Of a DNA stretch of 64,000 nt, positions 17,601 to 25,702 are shown in pieces (the stretch's first letter is position 1; each line of letters starts with the position of its first letter). A program made the translations under genes and the position numbers. The notes beneath the pieces are model-generated. The model saw only the letters and a program-made list of their open reading frames with translations, had not been told where the DNA came from and did no database searches. Source of the DNA: Candidatus Liberimonas magnetica (GTDB taxonomy: Bacteria > Elusimicrobiota > Endomicrobiia > Endomicrobiales > JAFGIL01); assembly GCA_020523885.1 (NCBI GenBank), contig JAJAPY010000002.1, positions 300,023 to 364,022 of the forward strand. The letters are read 5' to 3'.

Positions 17601-18962
17601 TCAGCAGCTAAATATGGTGTTATTTCAGGTAAAGTAAACAAATCAGACGGGACAACAGCGATTTCCGGTATAGTAGTGGAAGTATTAAAGTCCGGCATAG
17701 CAAAATCAAATGCTACAACAGATATAAGCGGTAATTATTCAATAACAATCGGGACAGGAACCTATGATGTAAAAGCATCTGCAACAGGATATTTATCCCA
17801 GACAAAAACCGGGTATAATGTGACAGCAGGCTCCACAAATACAGTTAGTTTTTCGCTTGTTGATCTTTCAGCAACTAAATCCGGCGTTATTTCAGGGAAA
17901 GTAACTAAAACGAATGGTACAACAGCAATTTCAGGAGCTGCAGTAGAAGTGTTAAAGTCCGGTGTGTTAAAATCAAATGCAACAACAGATATAAGCGGTA
18001 ATTACTTGATTACTATTGAAACGGGAACCTATGATGTCAGAACATCATTATCAGGATATCAGGCGCAGTTGAAAACCGGGTATACCGTAACCAACGGTTC
18101 CACTGTAACGATTAATTTCTCTTTAACAGAAGTTTCTGTATCCCAGACAGGCACGCTTTCCTGTACAATAACTACATCGACCGGTACAGCTATCGTAAAT
18201 GCATTAATAAAGATCTATCAGGGGAGCACTCTGGTGAGCGAAGAATATTCTGATTCTTTGGGCAAATACAGTTTTTCTCTTGGTGCAGGGAGTTACGATA
18301 TAACTGTTTCAAAAACAGGGTATCAAACAGCAACGCAGAAAGGAGTTTCTGTTAGTGCAGGCATGACCTCAAGTGCCAGCTTTTCGCTTGCTCAATCAGT
18401 TGTTGCCCAGACAGGCACTCTTTCATGCAATGTCCAGTGTAACGGAGTAGTAGAAAATGCAGTGATAAGAATTACTCAGAACAACAATTTAATAGACATG
18501 GAACAGACGGATTCCCTGGGGGTATACAGTTTTTCTTTAGCAGTGGGAGCATATGATATCAATGTTTCTAAAACCGGTTATCAAACGTCGACGCAGACAG
18601 GGGTTGTTGTAAGCTACAATCAGACGACCAATGTTTATATATCACTTCTTCAGTCAACTCAGGCTAAACCTCAAGCAGATAAACAAACTACGCTTGGGAA
18701 TAACTTGTTCAGCCCCAGCTCCGGCGGTACCTGTAAGATAGGGTTTAATGTACCGCAGTCAGGCGGTATAACAATTAAGATATGTGACCTTAAAGGCAGG
18801 CAGGTAAGAAGTGCGTTTGACAATACAAGCTATACAGCAGGCAGTTACCAGTGGAACTGGGACGGCAAGGATGACAGCGGGAAGCCGGTTCCGCCTGGCA
18901 TGTATATACTTTATTTCAAATACCCCGGCGGCACTGAAACAAGGAAGATAGGGATAAAATAA
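14628..18962 (+). CDS. Large exported surface protein: LamG, NHL propeller, repeated CarboxypepD_reg domains, FlgD-like C-terminus
   Basis: 1444 residues from ATG 14628, chosen because a signal peptide begins there (basic 'MKTNFTNKPIRTQ' then 'LFPVLLFLFAVFFF'); the longer frame from 14487 adds a toxin fragment. Domains: LamG/concanavalin-like ~51-260; Ig-like ~263-383; one carboxypeptidase-regulatory-like beta domain ~387-469; six NHL blades ~478-815 ('GVAVDASGNVYIAD...NRIRKV'); four more regulatory-like domains ~819-1168 of ~89 residues each, two further variants ~1175-1343; and a FlgD-type Ig domain ~1358-1444 ('WDGKDDSGKPVPPGMYILY'). The last domain often ends surface proteins secreted by type IX-like or related routes. 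Likely role: adhesion or glycan binding at the cell surface. No ribosome binding site is obvious at 14628. Confidence 0.85.
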   Translation: MKTNFTNKPIRTQLFPVLLFLFAVFFFHLIQLQAANKPNNDISKLTIDNTGIVGSWSFNEESGSIAHDSVGNSNGTIYGASWVNGKKDGALSFDGVNDYIDLGAPAVLDLPGDLTLESFCKPILSGLWAHPPFTVKFASPYDRNYDGYICRDGSGAFGYYSSGHQGVNLPSGTFKDNVWQHMAMVYSWDGSIATISFYIDGLLKTQATTSAQRLTNAATKVSIGSEGIPGFYFFNGVIDEVNIYNRALSAQEILDRYNLLNTIPVLSYTGETHYTNSFVYPEVGKTSTTYTFRVNYTHIGSSAPAANYPLLRIYKGGTELSNSPFAMKASEITDLNYADGKIYASTVTLKSAASNYTYKISAYDVSGTSATEVTGSGPVVETLLMTGNLIGKVTKSDGTTAVSGALVEALQAGVVRSNATTGANGNYSIVIETGTYDVKASLTGYYSHTTTGYNIGIGSTVTVNFALPVVIQSQTGTPTITTVAGNGTQGYSGDSGIAASAQLYYPCEVAVDASGNVYISDFSNFRIRKVDTSGLMSTFAGNGTAGYSGDGGPATAAQINYSAGIAVDASGNVYIADTNNYRIRKVNASGIISTFAGTGTSGFSGDGGLAASAQLNTPNGVAVDASGNVYIADNTRVRKVNTSGIISTIAGNGSVGYSGDGGPATLAQINHSYGVAVDASGNVYIADSNVGDSNYNRIRKVNASGIISTFAGNGTLGYSGDGGLAASANLSGADGVAVDASGNVYIADNWNNRIRKVNTLGIISTFAGNGVQGYSGDSGSATSAKLNYPDGVTVDTSGNVYIADQYNNRIRKVYFVQKGIISGKLTKADRTTAISGALVEILKSNVVRSTATSDASGNYSITIGTGTYDVKATLSGYQSQTKTDYSVSNGSTITVNFSLTQISQAKKGIISGKVTKSDGTTAVSVVLVEALQSGITKSSIMTDNSGNYSITIGTGAYDVKASATGYLSQTKTGYNVTAGSTNTVSFSLVDLSAAKYGVISGKVNKSDGTTAISGIVVEVLKSGIAKSNATTDISGNYSITIGTGTYDVKASATGYLSQTKTGYNVTAGSTNTVSFSLVDLSATKSGVISGKVTKTNGTTAISGAAVEVLKSGVLKSNATTDISGNYLITIETGTYDVRTSLSGYQAQLKTGYTVTNGSTVTINFSLTEVSVSQTGTLSCTITTSTGTAIVNALIKIYQGSTLVSEEYSDSLGKYSFSLGAGSYDITVSKTGYQTATQKGVSVSAGMTSSASFSLAQSVVAQTGTLSCNVQCNGVVENAVIRITQNNNLIDMEQTDSLGVYSFSLAVGAYDINVSKTGYQTSTQTGVVVSYNQTTNVYISLLQSTQAKPQADKQTTLGNNLFSPSSGGTCKIGFNVPQSGGITIKICDLKGRQVRSAFDNTSYTAGSYQWNWDGKDDSGKPVPPGMYILYFKYPGGTETRKIGIK
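17502..17873 (+). repeat. 105-bp exact direct repeat inside the surface-protein gene
   Basis: 17502-17606 and 17769-17873 are identical and lie 267 bases apart, exactly one 89-residue domain. This shows recent duplication or gene conversion between neighbouring domains. Confidence 0.9.
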
Positions 18963-18963
18963 T

Positions 18964-19019
18964 CAGACTGCAGACGACAGACATCAGACAAAAGACCAGA
19001 GACTACAGAAAAGAGACAA
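18964..19019 (+). repeat. Heptamer tandem array, (C)AGACNN type, eight units
   Basis: Eight uninterrupted 7-base units fit CAGACNN/NAGACNN, filling the gap between the surface-protein and PorV-like genes. The same heptamer family, in hairpin form, is at 57960-58052. No inverted arm is present here. Confidence 0.9.
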
Positions 19020-19026
19020 CTGAACT

Positions 19027-20358
19027 ATGATGAATATAAAAAAACGGAATTTAATAATTATATTTATGTTTTGTATTTTGTTTATGCAAAGTAAATCTTT
19101 TGCAGACCAGTCTGGCGGGATATTTCTTGAACTGCCGGTATCAGCAAGGGCAGGGGGCATGGCTGACTGTTTTACAGCGCTCAGTGATGACCCGTTTGGT
19201 GTCTATTACAACCCTGCAGGTATATCATTTATAAAATACCCAACAGCTTCTTTTCTGTACCAGAACTATCTACAGGATATATCTGGAAACCAGGCTGCAA
19301 TAACTATCCCGGGAAAGAAAATATCTTTTACCGTTTCTCCAGCTATAATAGGTATGAAAGAAGAGCCTATCTATGATTCGTTCGGCAATGATACCGGTAG
19401 GAAATTCAAGTATCAGGGGACTATAATTCCTTTTTCAGCTGCATACAAAATTAATAACCTATCATTCGGCGGCACGGCGAAATATTACAAAGAAGAGATA
19501 GACGATTATTCACAAAACGTTGTAACGTATGATGCAGGGCTGATCTATAAATTACGCAGTTTAAGTTTCGGTGTTTCAGGTCTCAACCTTATGGGAAAGC
19601 TTGGCAATTACGACCTGCCCCAGACTTTAAGGTACGGCCTGGCATGTTCTTACAGGAACATAAACCTTTTATTTGATTATGTTTCGCAGACCAAGATACA
19701 GAAAGATAATTATGCAGTAGGTGGTGAGATGCCTGTATCTGATTTTCTATTTATAAGGCTCGGGTATAAGTTAAACGACGAGTTTGCCGGTTTAAGTTAC
19801 GGTTTAGGGTTTAAGATGGGGGATTTTGATATAGATTATGCGGCATCAAGCTACAGCGACCTTGGTACGACCCAGAGAGCATCCTTGAGCTATTCTTTCG
19901 GAAGACAAAAAGAAAAAGCTCCTGTAGAAGTTAAAGAAGGGCCTGCTAAGCCTGTCATAAAACTAGCCAGGGGCATAAATATAGCTGTTTCCGAGTTTAT
20001 AGCTAAGAACACTTCTGCGGCCGATGCATCTATAGTAACGGACTTTATAAGGACCGAGCTTGTTTCCTGCGGCGAGTTCAATATACTTGAAAGGGCAAAT
20101 ATGGAGATGATCCTTGCAGAACAGAAATTTCAAATATCCGGATGCACGAACCAGGAATGCGCTGTTAAGATGGGGAAGATACTTAACGTAAAAGTCGTTC
20201 TTATAGGTTCCTTATCAAAACTTTTGGAAACTTATTATATTACGGTTTCGTTAGTAGACGTTGAAACAGGAAAGATATTGCAATCCGTAGACCAAAAAGC
20301 TATGACCGCAGATGAGTTAAAACAAGCCTGTAAGCAAATCGTTGATAAAATCAAATAG
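19027..20358 (+). CDS. PorV/PorQ-like outer-membrane protein fused to a CsgG-like domain
   Basis: 443 residues with a signal peptide ('IIIFMFCILFMQSKSFA'). Residues ~28-290 match the PorV/PorQ (UPF0164) family: 'GGIFLELPVSARAGGMADCFTALSDDPFGVYYNPAGI' is the hallmark start of this FadL-like beta-barrel, followed by alternating strands ('LSFGVSGLNLMGKLG', 'FIRLGYKLNDEFAGLSYGLGFKM'). After a proline-rich linker (~294-312) a second domain reads 'GINIAVSEF...ILERANMEMILAEQKF...GCTNQECAVKMGKILNVKVVLIGS', the CsgG/curli-transport or LpoB-like fold with its C-x4-C pair. PorV binds cargo with conserved C-terminal domains, so the upstream protein with a FlgD-type end is a natural partner. The fusion is unusual. 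Confidence 0.85.
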   Translation: MMNIKKRNLIIIFMFCILFMQSKSFADQSGGIFLELPVSARAGGMADCFTALSDDPFGVYYNPAGISFIKYPTASFLYQNYLQDISGNQAAITIPGKKISFTVSPAIIGMKEEPIYDSFGNDTGRKFKYQGTIIPFSAAYKINNLSFGGTAKYYKEEIDDYSQNVVTYDAGLIYKLRSLSFGVSGLNLMGKLGNYDLPQTLRYGLACSYRNINLLFDYVSQTKIQKDNYAVGGEMPVSDFLFIRLGYKLNDEFAGLSYGLGFKMGDFDIDYAASSYSDLGTTQRASLSYSFGRQKEKAPVEVKEGPAKPVIKLARGINIAVSEFIAKNTSAADASIVTDFIRTELVSCGEFNILERANMEMILAEQKFQISGCTNQECAVKMGKILNVKVVLIGSLSKLLETYYITVSLVDVETGKILQSVDQKAMTADELKQACKQIVDKIK

Positions 20359-20431
20359 GGCCATCTATTATTTATTTATACGCCGCCTACCTTTTTTCTT
20401 TTATTATTACCTGCTTTTAATTACAAGTCAA

Positions 20432-20460
20432 TTGATAAAAAATGCAATATTTTATATAAT
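20432..20460 (+). promoter_or_regulatory. Sigma-70-type promoter upstream of the GT2 gene at 20491
   Basis: TTGATA (20432-20437), 17-base spacer, TATAAT (20455-20460), the start of a long polysaccharide transcription unit. AGGA (20481-20484) lies before the ATG. Confidence 0.8.
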
Positions 20461-20490
20461 GTTTTTAAAATTATTTTATAAGGAAACAAT

Positions 20491-21441
20491 ATGTATAAAA
20501 ACAAAAAAATCGGTTTAGTTATCCCTGCAAGGAACGAGCAAAAGCTTATTAAACCCACTTTGGAAAGAGTACCCAAGGACATAATAGATAAGGTCTATGT
20601 TATTAATGATGGGAGCACGGATGATACCAGTGAGTCTGTAAATGAAATCACAAATAAGGATAAAAGGATAATCCTTCTTGTAAATGACAAAAATATCGGG
20701 CCGGGCGGAGCTATCATACGCGGTTACAAAGAGGCGGTAAAAGACGGGATGGAGATAGTGGTAGTAATAGGCGGGGATAACCAGATGCCTATAGAAGAAG
20801 TCAGGAGTTTTCTTGACCCGATAATCGACGAAGGCTATGACTATACGAAAGGGAACAGGTTTTTGGTAGAGGAAAATGTTTTTGAAGACATGCCTTTGAT
20901 AAGGCAGTTCGGCAACTCCGTTATCTCTCTTTTAACCAAGGTAGCTTCGGGATATTATAAGATATTTGATTTTGTGGAAGGCTATACTGCGATAACAAAA
21001 AGAGCCATAGACACCATAAACTGGAACAAAGCCTGGCCGAAATACGGGTATCCCATGGACTTTCTTATAAGGCTTAATTGCTACGGCTTCAGGGTAAAGG
21101 ATATTCCCAGAAAAGCGATCTATCTGCCCGGAGAGAGGCAGTCCCAGATAAAAGGTTTCACTTATGCCCTTAAGGTCTCTCCCATGCTCCTAAGGGGGTT
21201 TATCTGGAGGCTCACAAAAAAATATATTTTTAGGGATTTTCATCCTTTGATATTCTGTTATTTCGGCGGTTTTCTATTTACAGCATCAGGGCTTCTCTGG
21301 GGGCTTCATCTTATAAATAAACAGGTTGTTGGTTTGGGTGTATCCGGGCCTCAAGCCATGCTTTGCGCTCTACTTATTATTGTAGGACTGCAAAGCTTAT
21401 TATTCGGAATGTTGTTTGATATGATGGAAAGCGACAGATGA
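20491..21441 (+). CDS. GT2 glycosyltransferase with C-terminal membrane helices
   Basis: 316 residues. The GT-A half has 'GLVIPARNEQKLI', 'INDGSTDDT', 'NIGPGGAIIRGYKEAV' and 'VVIGGDNQMP' in place of the common DADxQ. Two hydrophobic helices close the protein (~250-310), as in DPMS/GtrB-type bactoprenol-phosphate glucosyltransferases. Predicted role: loading a sugar on polyprenyl phosphate at the inner membrane. Its ATGA overlap with the next GT-C gene (21438-21441) couples their translation and supports a donor-maker/transferase pair, the third in this window. Confidence 0.85.
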   Translation: MYKNKKIGLVIPARNEQKLIKPTLERVPKDIIDKVYVINDGSTDDTSESVNEITNKDKRIILLVNDKNIGPGGAIIRGYKEAVKDGMEIVVVIGGDNQMPIEEVRSFLDPIIDEGYDYTKGNRFLVEENVFEDMPLIRQFGNSVISLLTKVASGYYKIFDFVEGYTAITKRAIDTINWNKAWPKYGYPMDFLIRLNCYGFRVKDIPRKAIYLPGERQSQIKGFTYALKVSPMLLRGFIWRLTKKYIFRDFHPLIFCYFGGFLFTASGLLWGLHLINKQVVGLGVSGPQAMLCALLIIVGLQSLLFGMLFDMMESDR

Positions 21442-22652
21442 CCTTAACTATAAGAAAGATCGTTGTTTTTGCTTTAATACTAAGGTTAGCCTTTGTTTTT
21501 ATAACTCATTTTAAAGCTCAGGTCACTGATGACGCAAAAGGATATGATACGCTAGCGGTGAACCTGGTAGAAAACGGAGAATTTGCCTTTGAAAAAGGTG
21601 CCCCTACCGCAAGAAGAACGCCTGTTTATCCGCTCGTACTTGCCCTGGTCTATTCTATTTTCGGCCATTCTATAATAACAGTTAAGATACTTCAATCCTT
21701 AATATCTGCTTTAACATGTTTTTTAGTTTATCTAACGGCAAAAAAAATCTTTTCAGAAACTACAGCGCTTTATTCCGCTTTAATTACATCGGTATACCCT
21801 TTTTTCATTTATTACTGCGGTTTTCTTTTAGTTGAAACCCTGTTTACCTTCGTCCTTGCACTTTTAATATATTATTCTATAAGGTCCTTAAAAGAAAAAA
21901 AACTTGCTTTGTTCGTAACTGCCGGGATTTTATCAGGGACAGCGGTACTTACGAGACCTACAGCTTATCTGCTTGTTGCGTTCGTCTTTGTTTATTTTAT
22001 CTGGTTTTTCAGTAAGGATTCAAAAACATTAAAAAATATCACATATATGATCCTGGCATTTTTCATAGTGATACTTCCCTGGGGCATCAGGAACAGGATA
22101 ACGCTCGGAAATTACAATTTTACGCAATCAGGCGGGATGGCTAATATCACGGCTTCCCTGATGGCCATAGAAAAGATAGAGAACGGGCAGGATCCCAGAG
22201 ACCTTTTTACCCAGAAAGAATGGCAGGACGGCTTAAGACAATATGGATACGACGATAAACACTATTATGGAGTATTCAAGGAGCTTTTTATTTCTAAACC
22301 GCGTTTGTTCTTTAAACATGCTGTCATAAAATTTTGCAGGTTGTGGAGGCCGTATCCGATGTTATCAAAAATAAATGTTTCCTGGTCGCCTTCAAACGTG
22401 GTAGTTATAGCAGGTTTTGCTTTGTATGATATCGTGGCGGTCTTTGCGTTAATAGGTTTGTACCTGAACAGGAAGAGATTAAACGATATCGCTTTTCTAT
22501 TGATCCCGGTGATAGCTTTTTCCTTAGTCCATATGGTCTTTAGTTCTGAGCCGAGATTCAACAGGCCGGTAATGCCGTTCGTTATAATACTGGCGGCCTA
22601 TTCCCTAGCTGCGTTATTAAAAAAGGAAGTAAATGAACATACTATTAATTAA
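21438..22652 (+). CDS. GT39-family (PMT_2-like) membrane glycosyltransferase
   Basis: 404 residues, around ten transmembrane segments. The first external loop reads 'TDDAKGYDTLAVNLVENGEF' and 'ARRTPVYPLVLALVYSIFGHS', the same motif as the 8514-9794 product, so these two are paralogs. The acidic pair in DDA likely sits at the catalytic site. It would move the lipid-linked sugar from the preceding GT2's product to a periplasmic acceptor. It overlaps the following radical SAM gene by 20 bases. Confidence 0.8.
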   Translation: MTLTIRKIVVFALILRLAFVFITHFKAQVTDDAKGYDTLAVNLVENGEFAFEKGAPTARRTPVYPLVLALVYSIFGHSIITVKILQSLISALTCFLVYLTAKKIFSETTALYSALITSVYPFFIYYCGFLLVETLFTFVLALLIYYSIRSLKEKKLALFVTAGILSGTAVLTRPTAYLLVAFVFVYFIWFFSKDSKTLKNITYMILAFFIVILPWGIRNRITLGNYNFTQSGGMANITASLMAIEKIENGQDPRDLFTQKEWQDGLRQYGYDDKHYYGVFKELFISKPRLFFKHAVIKFCRLWRPYPMLSKINVSWSPSNVVVIAGFALYDIVAVFALIGLYLNRKRLNDIAFLLIPVIAFSLVHMVFSSEPRFNRPVMPFVIILAAYSLAALLKKEVNEHTIN

Positions 22653-24033
22653 CCCTCCCTGGCGTTATTTGTACGGAAATTATAAGCCTGCGGCCAAGGA
22701 AGGCGTCAACATGCCGCCTATAGGCCTTATGTATATCGCATCTTATCTTATCAAGAATCGGTACCCCGGCGTATATATTCTTGATACCGAGGTCTCCGGG
22801 TACAGCATTGACAAAGTAAAAGAATACAAGCCTGATGTTATAGGCCTAACTTCGGTTTCTCCGAATTTTGAATCTGCCTGCAATATCGCAAACGAAATAA
22901 AGAAGCACCTTGATGTGCCTGTAGTCCTTGGCGGTGTCCATGCTACGGTAGATACTATGAATGCGATGAAGCAATGCACGAGTTTTGACGCAGCGGTTTT
23001 CGGCGAAGGCGAGGAAACAGCTAAGGAACTTATAGAAGTTATAGATAGGAAGTCGGAGTACCAGGACATCAAAGGCCTATCGTTCAGAAGGGGCCATGAA
23101 GTTTTTAAAAGCGCGTACAGGCCTCCGATCGAAAACCTTGATGAGCTTCCGTTCCCTGCCAGGCACCTTATAGACAACACCAAATACACTTTCAGCGTCA
23201 CTAAGGAGGGGATAATCCCTTTGACCATGATGTGCACGTCAAGAGGATGCCCTTATGAATGCGTGTTTTGTGCAAGTAAGACCATCTGGGGCAAAAAAAC
23301 CCGTTTCAGGAGTGCAGAAAACGTAGTAAAAGAGATTGAAGAAGTCATAAAGCTCGGTATTAAATACATAGCTTTCAGCGACGACACGTTCACTTTGAAC
23401 AGGAACCGCGTCATCGAAATATGTAATGCAATTATTTCAAAGAACCTGAAAATCAAATGGCAGATGATGACAAGGGCGAACCTTTTCGATGAAGAGCTCC
23501 TGGAGCTGATGAAAAAAGCCGGGCTTGTACGGATGTCCGTAGGCATAGAAAGCGGTGACCCTGAAATACTTAAAAAAATAAAAAAAGGGGTTACCCTGGA
23601 GGATATTACTAACGCGTATCGGATAGCCGATAAAGTGGGCATAGAGACACGGGGGTCCATAATGCTCGGCCACCCGTATGAAACAAGAGAATCAGCGATG
23701 CGTACCTTAAGGTTTGTCAGGGGTTTGAGCGACTGTAAACAATTATATGTAAATGTATCTACCCCGTACCCCGGGACAGAACTCCTTGAAATGGCAAGGC
23801 GCGGCGAGGGAGGCATAAAACTTTTAACCGATGACTTGTCGCAGTACAGGCGCTACGGCAATGCCGTTGTAGACGTAAATGACCTTAAAAGAAAAGACCT
23901 GATAGGCCTTCAAAAGCTAGGTTTCTGGATGTTCTATATGACCCCTGCAAGGATAGTATATAACATATTCCGTGCAGGGATAGTCGCAGGCCTGCGTAAT
24001 GCGATAGCTTTTGTGAGAAGCCTAATAAGTTAG
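22633..24033 (+). CDS. B12-binding-domain radical SAM protein
   Basis: 466 residues. The N-terminal ~140 residues form a Rossmann-like cobalamin-binding domain ('ILLINPPW', 'PDVIGLTSVSPNF', 'VVLGGVHATV', 'FGEGEET'), followed by a radical SAM barrel with the iron-sulphur ligands Cys206-x3-Cys210-x2-Cys213 in 'SRGCPYECVFC' and 'FSDDTFTLNR', 'MSVGIESGD'. Class B members methylate unreactive carbons or cause rearrangements using S-adenosylmethionine and methylcobalamin. It overlaps the upstream GT-C gene, so it is probably in the same transcription unit. Substrate unknown; a sugar or polyprenyl lipid is likely from context. Confidence 0.9.
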   Translation: MNILLINPPWRYLYGNYKPAAKEGVNMPPIGLMYIASYLIKNRYPGVYILDTEVSGYSIDKVKEYKPDVIGLTSVSPNFESACNIANEIKKHLDVPVVLGGVHATVDTMNAMKQCTSFDAAVFGEGEETAKELIEVIDRKSEYQDIKGLSFRRGHEVFKSAYRPPIENLDELPFPARHLIDNTKYTFSVTKEGIIPLTMMCTSRGCPYECVFCASKTIWGKKTRFRSAENVVKEIEEVIKLGIKYIAFSDDTFTLNRNRVIEICNAIISKNLKIKWQMMTRANLFDEELLELMKKAGLVRMSVGIESGDPEILKKIKKGVTLEDITNAYRIADKVGIETRGSIMLGHPYETRESAMRTLRFVRGLSDCKQLYVNVSTPYPGTELLEMARRGEGGIKLLTDDLSQYRRYGNAVVDVNDLKRKDLIGLQKLGFWMFYMTPARIVYNIFRAGIVAGLRNAIAFVRSLIS

Positions 24034-24054
24034 GTCGCCAAAGCGACCTAACTT
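24027..24054 (+). repeat. 12-bp perfect hairpin across the stop codon
   Basis: AAGTTAGGTCGC (24027-24038) and GCGACCTAACTT (24043-24054) with loop CAAA. The stop codon TAG of the radical SAM gene lies inside the left arm. No T run follows, so it is not a standard terminator. Confidence 0.85.
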
Positions 24055-24064
24055 AAATGCAAAA

Positions 24065-24207
24065 TGAGGCTGTTGCCGAACTCCTAAGGTGTCATTGCGA
24101 GGAGTCCGAAGGACGACGTGGCAATCTATATGTTGACGATAAATTATTTTTGAGATTGCTTCGCTAACGCTCGCAATGACATAAAATCAAGTTCGGCAAC
24201 AGCCTCA
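24065..24207. mobile_element. MITE-like element with nested palindromes
   Basis: 143 bases bounded by an 18-base perfect terminal inverted repeat (TGAGGCTGTTGCCGAACT at 24065-24082, complement at 24190-24207). Inside are a second 12-base inverted repeat (TGTCATTGCGAG, 24090-24101, with 24170-24181) and a third (GCAATCT, 24121-24127, with 24153-24159). It has no coding capacity. The inner GTCATTGCGAG palindrome recurs at 33197-33271. Confidence 0.85.
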
Positions 24208-24241
24208 AATGAAAATTGTAAAATGCAAAATTATTGTATGC
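24207..24241 (+). repeat. Heptamer array, AAATGNA type
   Basis: Five 7-base units close to AAATGNA/AATTGTA directly after the MITE-like element and before the next radical SAM gene. Same family as 47114-47155 and 40577-40611. Confidence 0.6.
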
Positions 24242-24277
24242 AATAAAATAATTTATTGATAAGCTAATTCTAAATTT

Positions 24278-25699
24278 ATGGCAAAAATACTATTCCTTCA
24301 GGATGTTGTATTCGAGTTCGTCGGTATCCAGACCTTGTCGGCTATTTTAAAACAAAACGGCCACAAAGTGGACCTCCTTGTCCTAAATGACAACGAAGCA
24401 AAAAGGAACCTGGTCAAAAACGTAAAAGAGATAAAGCCGGACGCCGTAGCTTTTTCGATCCCTTCGATAGATTATTCGTGGTCTATTGAAGCGGCTTCTA
24501 TGATAAAAAAAGAGCTGAACATACCGAATATATTCGGAGGCCCTCACCCGACCTATTACCCTGATTTCATAGAAACACCCTGCGTGGATGCTATTTGCGT
24601 AGGAGAAGGCGAAGGTGCGATAGTAGATTATGCCAATTCCTTAGACAACGGCAGGAAAGGTTTAACAGAAATATTGAACCTTTCAATAAAAGAAAACGGA
24701 AAAATATTCAGGAACCCTATAAGGCCTTATGTTGATATAAACGAGCTCCCGTATCCTGACCGGGACCTGTATTATAATAAATTTAATATTATCCGCGATT
24801 TTTCAAGCAAAAGGATAGTTGCAACAAGAGGCTGCCCTTACAGGTGCACTTTCTGTTTTAATGCCGTGTACCAGGAAATATACCGCGGCGGTAAGGGCGA
24901 CCACGTAAGAAGAAGAGACCCTGAGAAGATGATAGAAGAAATGAAATTCCTCAAAAAAAACTATACATACAAAACGCTGTCATTCTCCGACGAGAATTTC
25001 ACGACAAACAAAAAGTGGGTCTTTAAGCTCCTCGAACTGTACAAAAAAGAGATAAACGACCCGTTCATGATACTCGGCAGGTTCAACGAACTCGATGAAG
25101 AGATAGTATCGAAACTGGCTGAGAGCGGCTGTTTTTATATAAGCGTAGGCATCGAGACGGGAAGCGAGCGCATCAGGAACGAGATATTAAAAAAACATTT
25201 GACGGATGCCCAGATACGAAGCGGCGCAGCCCTGCTGCGAAAATACGGTATTGGCATGTTCGCCTATAACATGGTCGGGCTTCCTACAGAAACCCTGGAA
25301 GATGCTTTTAAAACCCTTGAATTGAACGCCGAAGTAGGCGTTAATATATCTATTCCTACTATACTTAAACCCATAAAGAAAACAGAGTTATGCGATTATA
25401 TAGAAAGAAACAACCTTCTCTTGCCGGGTATAGACCTTGAACACCTGCCAGGCCACTGGGAAGGGATAGTCTTAAACCTCAAGGACCGAAAAGAGATGGA
25501 AAACCTCCAGAACCTTTTCATGCTCGGTATCTGGCTGCCGTTTACGATACCTTTAATAAGGCTGCTCGTTAAACTACCTAAGAATTTTATTTTCAGGTCT
25601 TTTCTTAAATTCTCGATATTAATGAAATACATAAAAACCAGGGACCTCGGTTTCTGGGAAACCGTAAAAATGGCCTGGCAGGTAAGGAAAAACGTATAA
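24278..25699 (+). CDS. B12-binding-domain radical SAM protein
   Basis: 473 residues, same architecture as its upstream neighbour but clearly diverged: cobalamin-type domain ~1-135 ('KPDAVAFSIPSIDYSW', 'NIFGGPHPTYYPD', 'CVGEGEGAI'), radical SAM domain with Cys186-x3-Cys190-x2-Cys193 in 'TRGCPYRCTFC', and 'SFSDENFTTNKKW', 'YISVGIETGSE'. Closest in the window, by motif style, to the 43307-44662 product. The C-terminal ~100 residues are hydrophobic-rich and may touch the membrane. It is preceded by 244 bases of repeats, so it may not be cotranscribed with 22633-24033. Confidence 0.9.
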   Translation: MAKILFLQDVVFEFVGIQTLSAILKQNGHKVDLLVLNDNEAKRNLVKNVKEIKPDAVAFSIPSIDYSWSIEAASMIKKELNIPNIFGGPHPTYYPDFIETPCVDAICVGEGEGAIVDYANSLDNGRKGLTEILNLSIKENGKIFRNPIRPYVDINELPYPDRDLYYNKFNIIRDFSSKRIVATRGCPYRCTFCFNAVYQEIYRGGKGDHVRRRDPEKMIEEMKFLKKNYTYKTLSFSDENFTTNKKWVFKLLELYKKEINDPFMILGRFNELDEEIVSKLAESGCFYISVGIETGSERIRNEILKKHLTDAQIRSGAALLRKYGIGMFAYNMVGLPTETLEDAFKTLELNAEVGVNISIPTILKPIKKTELCDYIERNNLLLPGIDLEHLPGHWEGIVLNLKDRKEMENLQNLFMLGIWLPFTIPLIRLLVKLPKNFIFRSFLKFSILMKYIKTRDLGFWETVKMAWQVRKNV

Positions 25700-25702
25700 A
25701 AA

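Noticed and set aside
14487-18962. A single 1491-residue protein starting at 14487
   Set aside because: The first 47 residues match a RelE-like toxin start and would place the signal peptide inside the protein.
14628-20358. A complete type IX secretion system
   Set aside because: Only PorV-like and FlgD-type domains are visible; no sov, porL/M/N, gldK or porU homologues occur in the window.
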